From the NCBI RefSeq assembly GCF_963556105.2, contig NZ_OY829947.1:1-64000 (forward strand): DNA of 64,000 bases. The letters run 5' to 3'. Of the stretch, positions 55,770-63,779 are shown in pieces. The DNA is from an uncultured Tolumonas sp. Its GTDB lineage: Bacteria; Pseudomonadota; Gammaproteobacteria; Enterobacterales; Aeromonadaceae. Under the pieces are notes generated by a model, which did no database searches, was not told where the DNA came from, and saw only the letters and a list, made by a program, of their open reading frames with translations. Position 1 is the first letter of the stretch; every line of letters begins with the position of its first letter. A program made the translations under genes and the position numbers.

Positions 55770-55783
55770 GGAAAACGTTGTGA
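55770..55783. promoter_or_regulatory. PurR-like site upstream of purC
   Basis: GGAAAACGTTGTGA shares the AAACGTT core and flanking G with the PurR box (ACGCAAACGTTTGCGT) but departs at several positions. It lies 75 bases before the purC ATG, a reasonable operator position. No purR gene is in the window. Confidence 0.35.
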
Positions 55784-55856
55784 ATAGTGTTGCATCGAAG
55801 TGATTCTGCTACAATTCAGCCCTTCCCATCAGCCTATATCTATAGAAAGGAACTCT

Positions 55857-56963
55857 ATGAGCCTTGCAGATAAAGTCCTTGCGGTAAATGACGATTTACC
55901 AATTCGCACTGATAAACCAGTCCACTCCGGTAAAGTACGCAGCGTGTACTGGTTGACTGCTGAAGACAGCGCCCGTTTGATCCGTGAAAAAGGTTACGAT
56001 GTGCCTGCCGATGCGCCGCTGGCCATTATGGTGATCAGTGATCGTATCTCTGCTTTCGATTGCATTTGGCAAGGTGAAGATGGCTTAAACGGCGTACCTG
56101 GTAAAGGTGCTGCGCTTAACGCTATTTCTAATCACTGGTTTAAGCTGTTCAAACAACAAGGCCTGGCTGATAGCCATATTCTGGATATCCCGCATCCCTT
56201 TGTTTGGATCGTGCAAAAAGCACGTCCAGTGATGGTTGAAGCGATTGCTCGCCAATACATCACGGGTTCGATGTGGCGCGCTTACAGCAAAGGCGAACGT
56301 GAATTCTGTGGTATTACGCTGCCTGAAGGGCTGCAAAAAGAGCAAAAACTGCCGGAAACACTGATCACCCCGTCCACTAAAGGCATTCTGCGGGGCCTGG
56401 AAGGTGTACCAGAAGCAGATGACGTTAACGTTTCCCGTGCCGATCTGGAACGTCATTATAAAGCCTTCAATTTCTTGAGCATTGCCGATATCGATCAGTA
56501 TGAAAAATTACTGAAAGAAGGCTTCAATGTGATCAGCGATGCCTTAGCCGCGCTGGATGAAGTCTTTGTTGATACCAAATTTGAATTTGGTTACGTCAAA
56601 GATGCCGCCGGCAACGACAAGCTGATCTACATGGACGAAGTTGGTACCCCAGATAGTTCCCGTATTTGGGATGGTGCCGCTTATCGCGAAGGTAAGATCA
56701 TTGAGCAATCGAAAGAAGGTTTCCGCCAATGGTTGCTGAACCACTTCCCAGATCCGGATATTCTGCTCAATAAAGACCGTATGCCGGAACGTGCCGCACT
56801 GGCCCGCGACAACAAGTTGCCGGAAGCCGTTATGATGGATATTTCCCGCACTTATGTCGGTATTGCGGAAAAGATCATCGGTCAGAAGCTGCATTTAAGC
56901 GAAAATCCGAAACAGGAAATCATCGATATTCTGCGCGAACAGTATCAACTGATTGCTGAGTAA
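55857..56963 (+). CDS. purC: SAICAR synthase (long form)
   Basis: Phosphoribosylaminoimidazole-succinocarboxamide synthase, 368 residues. It joins CAIR and aspartate with ATP in purine synthesis. ATG 55857 ([20 protein letters not shown]) has AAAGGA eight bases upstream. Conserved blocks are [62 protein letters not shown] and [12 protein letters not shown] with [12 protein letters not shown], the nucleotide and aspartate sites. This long form occurs in Vibrio/Aeromonas-type bacteria and differs from the ~237-residue E. coli enzyme. It is a single-gene unit. Confidence 0.96.
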   Translation: MSLADKVLAVNDDLPIRTDKPVHSGKVRSVYWLTAEDSARLIREKGYDVPADAPLAIMVISDRISAFDCIWQGEDGLNGVPGKGAALNAISNHWFKLFKQQGLADSHILDIPHPFVWIVQKARPVMVEAIARQYITGSMWRAYSKGEREFCGITLPEGLQKEQKLPETLITPSTKGILRGLEGVPEADDVNVSRADLERHYKAFNFLSIADIDQYEKLLKEGFNVISDALAALDEVFVDTKFEFGYVKDAAGNDKLIYMDEVGTPDSSRIWDGAAYREGKIIEQSKEGFRQWLLNHFPDPDILLNKDRMPERAALARDNKLPEAVMMDISRTYVGIAEKIIGQKLHLSENPKQEIIDILREQYQLIAE

Positions 56964-56978
56964 GTCGATTGAATCATG

Positions 56979-56994
56979 GGGAGCGTAAGCTCCC
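56979..56994 (+). terminator. Short hairpin after purC
   Basis: GGGAGC and GCTCCC pair around GTAA, followed by TATTTAT. It lies 15 bases after the purC stop. The T-run is weak. Confidence 0.5.
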
Positions 56995-57010
56995 TATTTA
57001 TATCAGCGAA

Positions 57011-57028
57011 AACACCTTAATTGGTGCA
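57011..57028. promoter_or_regulatory. NtrC-like enhancer candidate
   Basis: AACACCTTAATTGGTGCA contains the NtrC arms CACC and GGTGCA, but with six bases between them rather than the usual five. It is about 200 bases upstream of the -24/-12 promoter, where enhancers normally lie. The extra spacer base lowers confidence. Confidence 0.3.
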
Positions 57029-57226
57029 TTCGAATCACCTCCCGCATCAAATTATTTTCCGCCGCCAACAGTTCCCCCTACCAACCACCAATAATGGGCA
57101 ATCCCTGTCTTTAGCAAGCCCCATTATCGTGCAAGCTTTCGTACGCACAGGCAGAAGAGGCATATATCTTAATGATTTATAACGATGTAGCCGATATTAA
57201 CCTTAAAATTGAGATTCAAGCTGCTC

Positions 57227-57242
57227 TGGCATGACCCTTGCG
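57227..57242 (+). promoter_or_regulatory. Sigma-54 -24/-12 promoter of the Anbu operon
   Basis: TGGCATGACCCTTGCG matches TGGCAC(G)-N4-TTGC with GG (57228-57229) and GC (57240-57241) exactly twelve bases apart. The expected start is near 57253, 26 bases before the ATP-grasp ATG. Confidence 0.75.
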
Positions 57243-57278
57243 TTAGTTATATAACAAGGAAGTCCCGAGGAGACAGTT

Positions 57279-58716
57279 ATGCTGAAAGTCCACCTACCGG
57301 GTCCCGGGTTATACGATGAAATGTTACAACCTGACGGACAATGCCGAAGCCATTACGATACCTACTGGCAATGGCTGACCCGAACTGACGAAAAAACGAT
57401 TAAACAGAAACAAGAAGAAGCAAATCTGCTGTTCCACCGAGTTGGCATCACGTTCAACGTTTACGGTGAAGAAGACGGCGCAGAACGACTTATCCCTTTC
57501 GATAATATCCCACGCATCATTCCTGCCAGCGAATGGCAACAGCTTGATAAAGGCATTCGCCAACGCGTTACCGCGCTTAATGCATTCTTACATGACATCT
57601 ATCACGAAACAGCACATCTTGAAAGCCGGCGTTATTCCTGCGGCACAAGTGCTGGCTAACGCGCAATACCAGCCCTGCATGCAAGGCGTAGATCTGCACC
57701 GCAACACCTATGCGCACATCACGGGTGTAGACATGATCCGCAACCATGATGGCAGTTATTACGTGCTGGAAGATAATCTGCGTACGCCTTCTGGCGTCTC
57801 TTACATGCTGGAAAACCGCAAGATGATGATGCGGTTATTTCCTGAATTGTTCCGCCAGCAACGGATTGCACCGGTAGAACGTTACCCAGCGTTACTGCTG
57901 CAAACATTACGCGAAAGCAGCCCCGTCGATAACCCTAACGTGGTGGTCATGACGCCGGGTCGCTTCAATAGCGCTTATTTTGAACACAGCTTCTTAGCAC
58001 AACAGATGGGTGTCGAACTGGTTGAAAGCGCCGATCTGATGGTGCGTGATGGCAAAGTGTTTATGCGCACCACCACTGGCCCACAACGTGTGGATGTCAT
58101 TTATCGTCGCATCGATGATGCGTACCTCGATCCGCTAGCGTTTAACCCGACTTCACTGATCGGAGTACCAGGTTTACTCTCCGCTTATCGCTCTGGTGGC
58201 GTGGTGCTAGCCAATGCGATTGGTACCGGTGTCGCCGACGATAAATCGATCTACCCGTATGTGCCGAACATGATCAAATTCTATCTGGATGAAGAGCCGA
58301 TCTTACACAACGTACCGACTTGGCAATGCCGTGAGCAAGACGATCTGCGTTATGTGCTGGAGCATTTAGATGAACTGGTGGTGAAAGAGGTTCATGGTGC
58401 CGGTGGTTATGGCATGTTGATCGGCCCATGCGCCAGCAAAGCAGAAATTGCCAAATTCCGCGAATTATTGAAAGCGCGCCCCGATAACTATATTGCGCAA
58501 CCGACCCTTTCGCTTTCTACCTGCCCGACGTTTGTTGAGTCTGGGGTGGCGCCGCGTCACATTGATTTACGCCCATTTGTCTTAAGTGGTAAAGAAATCC
58601 GGCTGGTCCCTGGTGGTTTAACGCGCGTTGCGTTGACCGAAGGCTCGCTGGTTGTGAACTCCTCTCAGGGTGGTGGCACAAAAGATACCTGGGTTATGGA
58701 GGACAACTTATGTTAA
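57279..58716 (+). pseudogene. Circularly permuted ATP-grasp protein, frameshifted
   Basis: Two overlapping frames together give one complete protein of about 478 residues. The first (57279-57659) ends its sensible sequence at FLHDIYHE. The second frame takes over at QHILKAGVIPAAQVLANAQY. Removing one A from the AAA at 57607-57609 joins them as FLHDIYHEQHILKAG, the normal family sequence. The rest is intact: YVLEDNLRTPSGVSYMLENR, VDVIYRRIDDAYLDP, VANAIGTGVADDKSIYPYVP, ELVVKEVHGAGGYGMLIGP and HIDLRPFVLSG. The family (CP_ATPgrasp) is expected to form amide bonds with ATP; its substrate is unknown. It overlaps the alpha-E gene by seven bases. Decay, sequencing error or recoding are all possible; AAAC is not a classic slippery site. 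Confidence 0.88.
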
Positions 58717-59636
58717 GTCGTACCGCAAGTGAACTTTATTGGATGGCCCGTTTTCTGGAACGTGCCGAAAACACCGCGCGTATGCTGGATGTTACGCAAA
58801 CCATGTCGCTGATGCCGTTGATTGATGCCGACAACAGTGAATTGATTGCGCCCCTCACCATTACCGGCACCCATGAACCGTTCATGGCGCGCTACAAAAA
58901 TGTCAGCATGGATAATTTGCTGGCGTTTTTTGGGCTGGATGAAGAGAACCCAAGCAGCATCTTTAGTTGCATTCGCATGGCCCGAGATAACGCACATTCC
59001 GTGCGCGGCAAAATCCCATCTGAAGTATGGGAAAGCATCAACGCGACCTGGCTGGAAATTAAAGCCTTACGCAAAAAAGGCATTAGTCATACCAGCGCAC
59101 AGGCCTTCCTTGATTGGGTAAAAGAGCGCTCGCACCTGTTCCGTGGTGCCACGTTCGGCACAATCATGCGCGGTGATGTACTGTGGTTTATCCGCCTCGG
59201 CACATTCATTGAACGAGCGGACAATACCGCCCGTATTCTGGATGTGAAATATCAGGTCATCCAGGAAGACGAAGATAGCGTGCGCGAGTTTTACCGCTGG
59301 AACGCGTTACTGCGCTCCGTCGGCGCGTATGAATCACATCAGACGTTGTATAAAGGTTTATCACGCCAATCGGTCGCAGAGCTGCTGATCTTACGCAATG
59401 AAGTACCACGCTCGCTGCGCGCCAGCCTTGAAGAAGTTGAGCAATTATTGGCGCTTATTGAAGGTAATGCCGGCCATGAACCACGTCGTCTGACCACGGT
59501 GCTCAACGCAAACCTACGGTTTGGCAAAATTGAAGAAGTCTTCGCGGAAGGTGTTCATCAATATCTGACCCGATTCCTGAATGACATCGGTGCCATTGGA
59601 CAAAGCATCCACAGAGCCTATCTGGAGGCCTTATGA
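58710..59636 (+). CDS. Alpha-E domain protein
   Basis: A 308-residue, all-helical DUF403 (alpha-E) protein. It starts MLSRTASELYWMARFLERAE, then NTARMLDV, the diagnostic opening. It continues with FSCIRMARDNAHSVRGKIPS, LWFIRLGTFIERADNTARIL and LRSVGAYESHQTLYKGLSRQ. The repeated ERA(E/D)NTAR motif in its two halves suggests an internal duplication. The function is not established, but the domain nearly always accompanies the permuted ATP-grasp and transglutaminase-like proteins found on either side. Its start lies inside the end of the ATP-grasp gene, and its stop overlaps the next start (ATGA). Confidence 0.93.
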   Translation: MLSRTASELYWMARFLERAENTARMLDVTQTMSLMPLIDADNSELIAPLTITGTHEPFMARYKNVSMDNLLAFFGLDEENPSSIFSCIRMARDNAHSVRGKIPSEVWESINATWLEIKALRKKGISHTSAQAFLDWVKERSHLFRGATFGTIMRGDVLWFIRLGTFIERADNTARILDVKYQVIQEDEDSVREFYRWNALLRSVGAYESHQTLYKGLSRQSVAELLILRNEVPRSLRASLEEVEQLLALIEGNAGHEPRRLTTVLNANLRFGKIEEVFAEGVHQYLTRFLNDIGAIGQSIHRAYLEAL

Positions 59637-60433
59637 AATTAACCATCGATCATCATACTCAATATCATTATGCCGAGATGGTACGTCACAGCACTCAATA
59701 TCTGCGCCTGACGCCACAAACCTCGCAACGCCAACGCATTGTTAGCTGGCAATTAGATCTGCCTGAACAAGCCACCATTACGACAGATGGTTACGGTAAC
59801 ATATTGCATGTATTGAGCCTCGACACCCCGCATGAAACCATTCAGATCCATGCGCACGGTGAAGTCGAAATTCTGGAAGACGAATCAGATGATGCCATAG
59901 AGCTCATTTCGCCACTGACGTATCTGCGTAGTTCATCGTTGACACATGCGACTGCACCAATACGTTTATTAGCACAACAACATCACGATGACAGCCAGCC
60001 ACTCGTTGGTTTGCAGTCGCTGATGCAAGCCATTCTGGAAAAAATGCCTTATACCCCCGGTGCCACCGATGTTTCATTTTCTGCCGATGAAGCATTAGCC
60101 GCCAGAAATGGCGTGTGTCAGGATCACACACATGTATTTCTGGCTTGTTGCCGCAGCGTTGGCATTCCTGCCCGTTATGTCAGCGGTTATCTTTACACAC
60201 CTGACAGTGCGCATGTCGCTATGCATGCCTGGGCTGAAGTGTGGCTGAACGATCGTTGGAATACCTTCGATATCACCAATAATACCTGCTCACCTAACCA
60301 GCATTTGAAATTGGCAGTCGGGATGGATTATCTGGATGCCTGCCCAGTCCGCGGTGTACGTTTTGGGGGCGGTAGTGAAGCCATGCAGGCAAAAGCGGCG
60401 GTAAATTTACTCGACGTGCAACAGCAACAATGA
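59633..60433 (+). CDS. Transglutaminase-like cysteine protein
   Basis: A 266-residue cytoplasmic protein. An N-terminal beta domain (MKLTIDHHTQYHYAEMVRHS, QYLRLTPQTSQRQRI; ~1-85) precedes a transglutaminase/protease core. The catalytic triad is intact: Cys162 in ARNGVCQDHTHVFLA, His198 in AMHAWAEVWL and Asp213 in WNTFDITNN. Members of this group are predicted peptidases or amide-bond transferases rather than proven transglutaminases. It overlaps the alpha-E gene by four bases and precedes Anbu by 44 bases, completing the four-gene operon. Confidence 0.92.
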   Translation: MKLTIDHHTQYHYAEMVRHSTQYLRLTPQTSQRQRIVSWQLDLPEQATITTDGYGNILHVLSLDTPHETIQIHAHGEVEILEDESDDAIELISPLTYLRSSSLTHATAPIRLLAQQHHDDSQPLVGLQSLMQAILEKMPYTPGATDVSFSADEALAARNGVCQDHTHVFLACCRSVGIPARYVSGYLYTPDSAHVAMHAWAEVWLNDRWNTFDITNNTCSPNQHLKLAVGMDYLDACPVRGVRFGGGSEAMQAKAAVNLLDVQQQQ

Positions 60434-60477
60434 TAGAAAGCTGTCACGCTGATGATTGAAGTATTAAGGGAAGCGAA

Positions 60478-61194
60478 ATGACTTATTGTGTTGCCATGCG
60501 TCTTGCTGAGGGTGTGGTTTTTGCGTCAGATTCACGCACAAATGCGGGCGTTGACCATATTGCCATCTTCAAAAAATTACACGTTTTTGAAAAAGATGAT
60601 CGTGTATTGGTGCTGCAAAGTGCCGGTAACCTGGCAACAACACAAAGTGTGCTGAGCTTATTACGCCAACGGATCAATCAAGATTGCCCGAACCTGATGA
60701 ACGTGAGTTCGTTATATGACGCTGCCGCATTAATTGGCAATGTCATTCGGGAAGTGATCCAGCGTGACGGCGGACAACAACAAGGCCATATCAACTTCGG
60801 CTGTAATATTCTGTTGGGTGGCCAAATTAAAGGCGACATGCATCGGTTATATCACATCTACCCTGAAGGCAACTTCATCGAAGCAACCGAAGATACTCCC
60901 TATTTCCAGATTGGTGAGAGTAAATATGGCAAACCGATCATCGATCGGGTGCTGAATTTTAACACTTCGCTGGAAACTGCTATGCAGTGTGCGTTGATCT
61001 CCATCGACTCAACACTGCGTAGCAATCTGTCGGTTGGCTTGCCGCTGGATGCGCTGATTTATCCGAAAGATTCGTTCAGTGCAGCTCAACAATATCGCAT
61101 TACCGAAAAACACCCTCACTTTCTGGCTTTACGTCAGGCTTGGGGTGAAGGCCTGCAAAAGATATTCAGCCAACTCCCACCGTTTGATCTTTAA
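60478..61194 (+). CDS. Anbu proteasome-like peptidase
   Basis: A 238-residue protein of the Anbu (ancestral beta-subunit) family, related to HslV and the 20S proteasome. Thr2 follows the initiator Met (MTYCVAMRLAEGVVFASDSR) and would be the N-terminal nucleophile after Met removal. The SDSRTNAG loop and FKKLHVFEKDDRVLVLQSAG are conserved, as is INFGCNILLGGQIKGDMHRL. Anbu assembles into helical or ring-like particles, and its proteolytic activity and substrates remain poorly defined. It closes the operon with ATP-grasp, alpha-E and transglutaminase-like genes, a known association. GGGAAG lies six bases upstream. Its stop overlaps the convergent CorC-like gene by four bases. Confidence 0.93.
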   Translation: MTYCVAMRLAEGVVFASDSRTNAGVDHIAIFKKLHVFEKDDRVLVLQSAGNLATTQSVLSLLRQRINQDCPNLMNVSSLYDAAALIGNVIREVIQRDGGQQQGHINFGCNILLGGQIKGDMHRLYHIYPEGNFIEATEDTPYFQIGESKYGKPIIDRVLNFNTSLETAMQCALISIDSTLRSNLSVGLPLDALIYPKDSFSAAQQYRITEKHPHFLALRQAWGEGLQKIFSQLPPFDL

Positions 61195-62525
61195 ACTGAT
61201 TTTTTATCGCTATTGCCAGATGCAATCACACTGTTTGTATCTGGCGTAGCCACCCGCGTTACCAGTAACTGATCGATTTTGTAACTATCAATATCAACTA
61301 CTTCAAATTTATAACCGGAATGAATGACATAGTCGGTACGTTTCGGAATTTTACGCAGCATAAACATCATAAATCCGGCGATCGTCTCGTAGTTTTCATA
61401 CTCGGGAAACTCTTCAATACTCAGTACGTGCATGACATCATCGATTGGTGCGATACCGTCGATCAGCCATGAATTATCATCACGCTGCACGATTTGTTCT
61501 TCCTGATGTTGGTTCACCAAATCGCCCATCAAGGTGTTCATGATGTCATTCAACGTGAGAATACCGACCACCAGCGCATATTCGTTCAGAATAACGGCAA
61601 AATCTTCACGCGAACCTTTAAAGCCTTCCAGCGCTTCCGTTAGTGTCAGGGTGTCAGGAATGATCAACGGTGTTTGGATCAACTTATCATCGGTCAGCAC
61701 AATCGGCTGTTTATTCAACACCCGCAGCAAAATATCTTTGGAATCAACATAACCCAGCACGGTATCAATGTTGCCATCACACACCAGAAACTTGGAGTGT
61801 GGATGTTCCGCAATGATTTGTTTGATTTGCTCTTCAGTTTCCCGGCGCTCGAAATAGATGATGCCGTCACGGGAAGTCATGATTGAAGGAACCGTTTTAG
61901 AGTCCAACTCAAACACGTTTTCAATCAAATGATGTTCCTGTTCACGCAATACCCCTGCCTGCGCACCTGCAGTCATCATCGCGTAGATATCATCAGGCGT
62001 AATCACTTCTTTATGCGTGGTCGGCAGATTAAATAAACGGAACAAAACATTTGCTAACCCATTGAATATCCATACCAATGGTTTAAACACCGCCACACAA
62101 AACAACATCGGAGTAACAATGTGGGTTGCAATACGCTCTGGAGACATCATCGCTAATCGTTTCGGGATCAAATCAGCAAATAAGATAAACACTGACGTCA
62201 CCACCACAAACGAAATCGCAAAACTGATGCTATTTAACAGCGGCGGCTCAACCCAATAAATCAGGATCTGCGACACCGATGGCGTTAAAGCCGATTCACC
62301 AATAATACCGCCTAAGATCGCGACTGCATTCAACCCGATTTGAACAACGGTAAAAAAATGCCCCGGCTGTTCCTGCAGCGCAATCACCTTAGAGGCTTGC
62401 TCACTGCCAGCCTCAGCCAGTTGCTGTAATTTCAGTTTACGTGAGGCAGCAAGCGCTATTTCTGAAACGGAAAAAAAAGCACTGGCAACAATCAATGCGG
62501 CAATAGCCAAAAAACTGTTGGTCAT
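61191..62525 (-). CDS. DUF21/CBS/CorC_HlyC membrane protein
   Basis: A 444-residue inner-membrane protein. The start MTNSFLAIAALIVASAFFSV at 62525 places the first membrane segment at the N-terminus, as is usual; the frame extends 16 codons further without support. A DUF21 (CNNM) transmembrane domain (~1-190) is followed by a CBS pair (~205-325; TSRDGIIYFERRETEEQIKQ and VLGYVDSKDILLRV). A CorC_HlyC domain (~340-425; DNSWLIDGIAPIDDVMHVLS) comes last. The family is linked to magnesium/cobalt efflux and ion homeostasis. It converges on Anbu with a four-base overlap. Confidence 0.88.
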   Translation of the reverse strand: MTNSFLAIAALIVASAFFSVSEIALAASRKLKLQQLAEAGSEQASKVIALQEQPGHFFTVVQIGLNAVAILGGIIGESALTPSVSQILIYWVEPPLLNSISFAISFVVVTSVFILFADLIPKRLAMMSPERIATHIVTPMLFCVAVFKPLVWIFNGLANVLFRLFNLPTTHKEVITPDDIYAMMTAGAQAGVLREQEHHLIENVFELDSKTVPSIMTSRDGIIYFERRETEEQIKQIIAEHPHSKFLVCDGNIDTVLGYVDSKDILLRVLNKQPIVLTDDKLIQTPLIIPDTLTLTEALEGFKGSREDFAVILNEYALVVGILTLNDIMNTLMGDLVNQHQEEQIVQRDDNSWLIDGIAPIDDVMHVLSIEEFPEYENYETIAGFMMFMLRKIPKRTDYVIHSGYKFEVVDIDSYKIDQLLVTRVATPDTNSVIASGNSDKKSV

Positions 62526-62703
62526 GATATAGAACTCGAAGTAAGAGAATGAGATGCCGAAAATCGATGACATTGTGTTAAGTATGCCACTTAATCATCG
62601 TTCTGTTACCGAATTGCAGTCAAATGCTTGATTTTCAGCATCAAAAAATAATGTTTCCAACTGCGCTGTCGTTTTACTGCTACTGTAAATATATAAATCC
62701 ATT

Positions 62704-62720
62704 TTCTTGTCTGACAAGAA
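62704..62720. promoter_or_regulatory. 17-base perfect palindrome before the coiled-coil gene
   Basis: TTCTTGTC and GACAAGAA are mirror arms around a single T, 24 bases upstream of the ATG at 62745. It could be an operator or an RNA hairpin. No matching copy was noticed elsewhere in the window. Confidence 0.45.
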
Positions 62721-62744
62721 TAACTCATGCAGTAAAAGGATTTT

Positions 62745-63353
62745 ATGAACCCCAAAATTAGAGAATTACTTGAACGCATCCGCCAGCTTGAAGATCAGAT
62801 TGATCAAGAAGTACAGCGGCGTCGAACCGAACTGCATGCTGACTTTGCCAATAAACGCGTTCGATTTGAACAAGAAGTAAAGGCGCAACAACGCCGTTTT
62901 AAGATGGGGCTGGTGAAATATGTTTTACATGCCCAAATACGCCATTTGTTATCTGCGCCTTTTATTTACTCGATGATTTTTCCGTTACTTCTTCTGGATC
63001 TGTTTGTAACCGTCTATCAAGTGATCTGTTTCCCGCTATATCGGATCCCACGGGTTCGACGAAGCGATTATATGATCTTCGATCGTACACACTTGGCTTA
63101 CCTGAATCTGGTCGAAAAAATCAATTGTGCCTACTGCTCTTATGGCAATGGTTTAGCATCATATCTGAAAGAAATTGCAGCACGCACAGAACAATATTGG
63201 TGCCCGATCAAGCATGCTCGCCGCACACTACAGAGCCATTCTTATTACAGCGGTTTTGTGGATTATGGTGATGCCGAAGCCTATCGTCGGGAATTACAAA
63301 CACTCCGCGATGAACTGACAAAACTCAATGCAGATAAGCAAGATCCAACATAA
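62745..63353 (+). CDS. Uncharacterised coiled-coil membrane protein with Cys cluster
   Basis: A 202-residue protein not assigned to a named family. Residues ~1-50 are charged and helical (RELLERIRQLEDQIDQEVQR), probably a coiled coil. A hydrophobic segment follows (~72-98, FIYSMIFPLLLLDLFVTVYQ). Beyond it lie NCAYCSYGNGLASYLKEIAA and EQYWCPIKHA, giving three closely placed cysteines (CAYC...C) and a His, possibly a metal site. The C-terminus is again charged and helical. Similar proteins occur as conserved hypotheticals in Proteobacteria, in my recollection. It stands alone between divergent and convergent neighbours, with a palindrome just upstream. Confidence 0.8.
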   Translation: MNPKIRELLERIRQLEDQIDQEVQRRRTELHADFANKRVRFEQEVKAQQRRFKMGLVKYVLHAQIRHLLSAPFIYSMIFPLLLLDLFVTVYQVICFPLYRIPRVRRSDYMIFDRTHLAYLNLVEKINCAYCSYGNGLASYLKEIAARTEQYWCPIKHARRTLQSHSYYSGFVDYGDAEAYRRELQTLRDELTKLNADKQDPT

Positions 63354-63378
63354 GGCCTCGTAATGAGGCCTTGGTCAG

Positions 63379-63654
63379 CTAATTTGAAAACTGCTGTTTC
63401 AGATAAGCAATAATATCCATGGATTCATACAACCAATAGCTTTGGCCGTCATCCCCTTCAATACGCAAGCATGGTACCTGACGTTTACCGCCACCCACCA
63501 TTAAGGCTTCCAGATGAGCACCTTCCGAAATATTACGATTCTCAAGTTTGATATCTGCTGTCTGACAAAAATCAGTAACCCGAACACAGTAAGGGCAAGA
63601 TGGGCGCATATAAAGTGCAAGACGAGCAGAGTCTGATACAGCTGGTAATGACAT
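63379..63654 (-). CDS. Glutaredoxin-like thioredoxin-fold protein
   Basis: A 91-residue cytoplasmic protein with a GST-N/glutaredoxin fold. The redox motif CPYC follows the first strand (LALYMRPSCPYCVRVTDFCQ). The cis-Pro is in KRQVPCLRI, and the glutathione-binding segment LYESMDIIAYL is conserved. It would reduce disulfides or glutathionylated proteins using glutathione. An extra Cys follows the cis-Pro. GGAAGAAG lies just upstream of the ATG. An imperfectly T-less hairpin (AAGGCCTC/GAGGCCTT) lies beyond its stop at about 63353-63374, shared with the convergent gene. Confidence 0.88.
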   Translation of the reverse strand: MSLPAVSDSARLALYMRPSCPYCVRVTDFCQTADIKLENRNISEGAHLEALMVGGGKRQVPCLRIEGDDGQSYWLYESMDIIAYLKQQFSN

Positions 63655-63779
63655 AACGCTTCTTCCTTAACCAATAAATAACGAATGATTGTAACACGGC
63701 TTAATTCACGCAAACGCACGTTACAGCCAGATAGGTTCATTTTCTCATCAATCGAAATCGATCGACTCGTTTTGCCGCT

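Larger units (their letters stand above)
56995..57278. promoter_or_regulatory. Upstream region of the Anbu operon
   Basis: About 285 bases without a gene, holding a sigma-54-type promoter at 57227-57242 and a CACC-N6-GGTG inverted repeat at 57011-57028, each listed separately. GAGGAG precedes the first ATG by eight bases. Nothing else was recognised. Confidence 0.55.

Noticed and set aside
57023..57039. GGTGCATTCGAATCACC as an NtrC site
   Set aside because: The arms are in the reversed order (GGTG...CACC) and asymmetric by one base; the neighbouring CACC-N6-GGTG at 57011 is the better candidate.
57607..57609. Programmed frameshift in the ATP-grasp gene
   Set aside because: The local GAAACAG is not a standard slippery heptamer, and no downstream stimulatory structure was evident; an indel or sequencing error is simpler.
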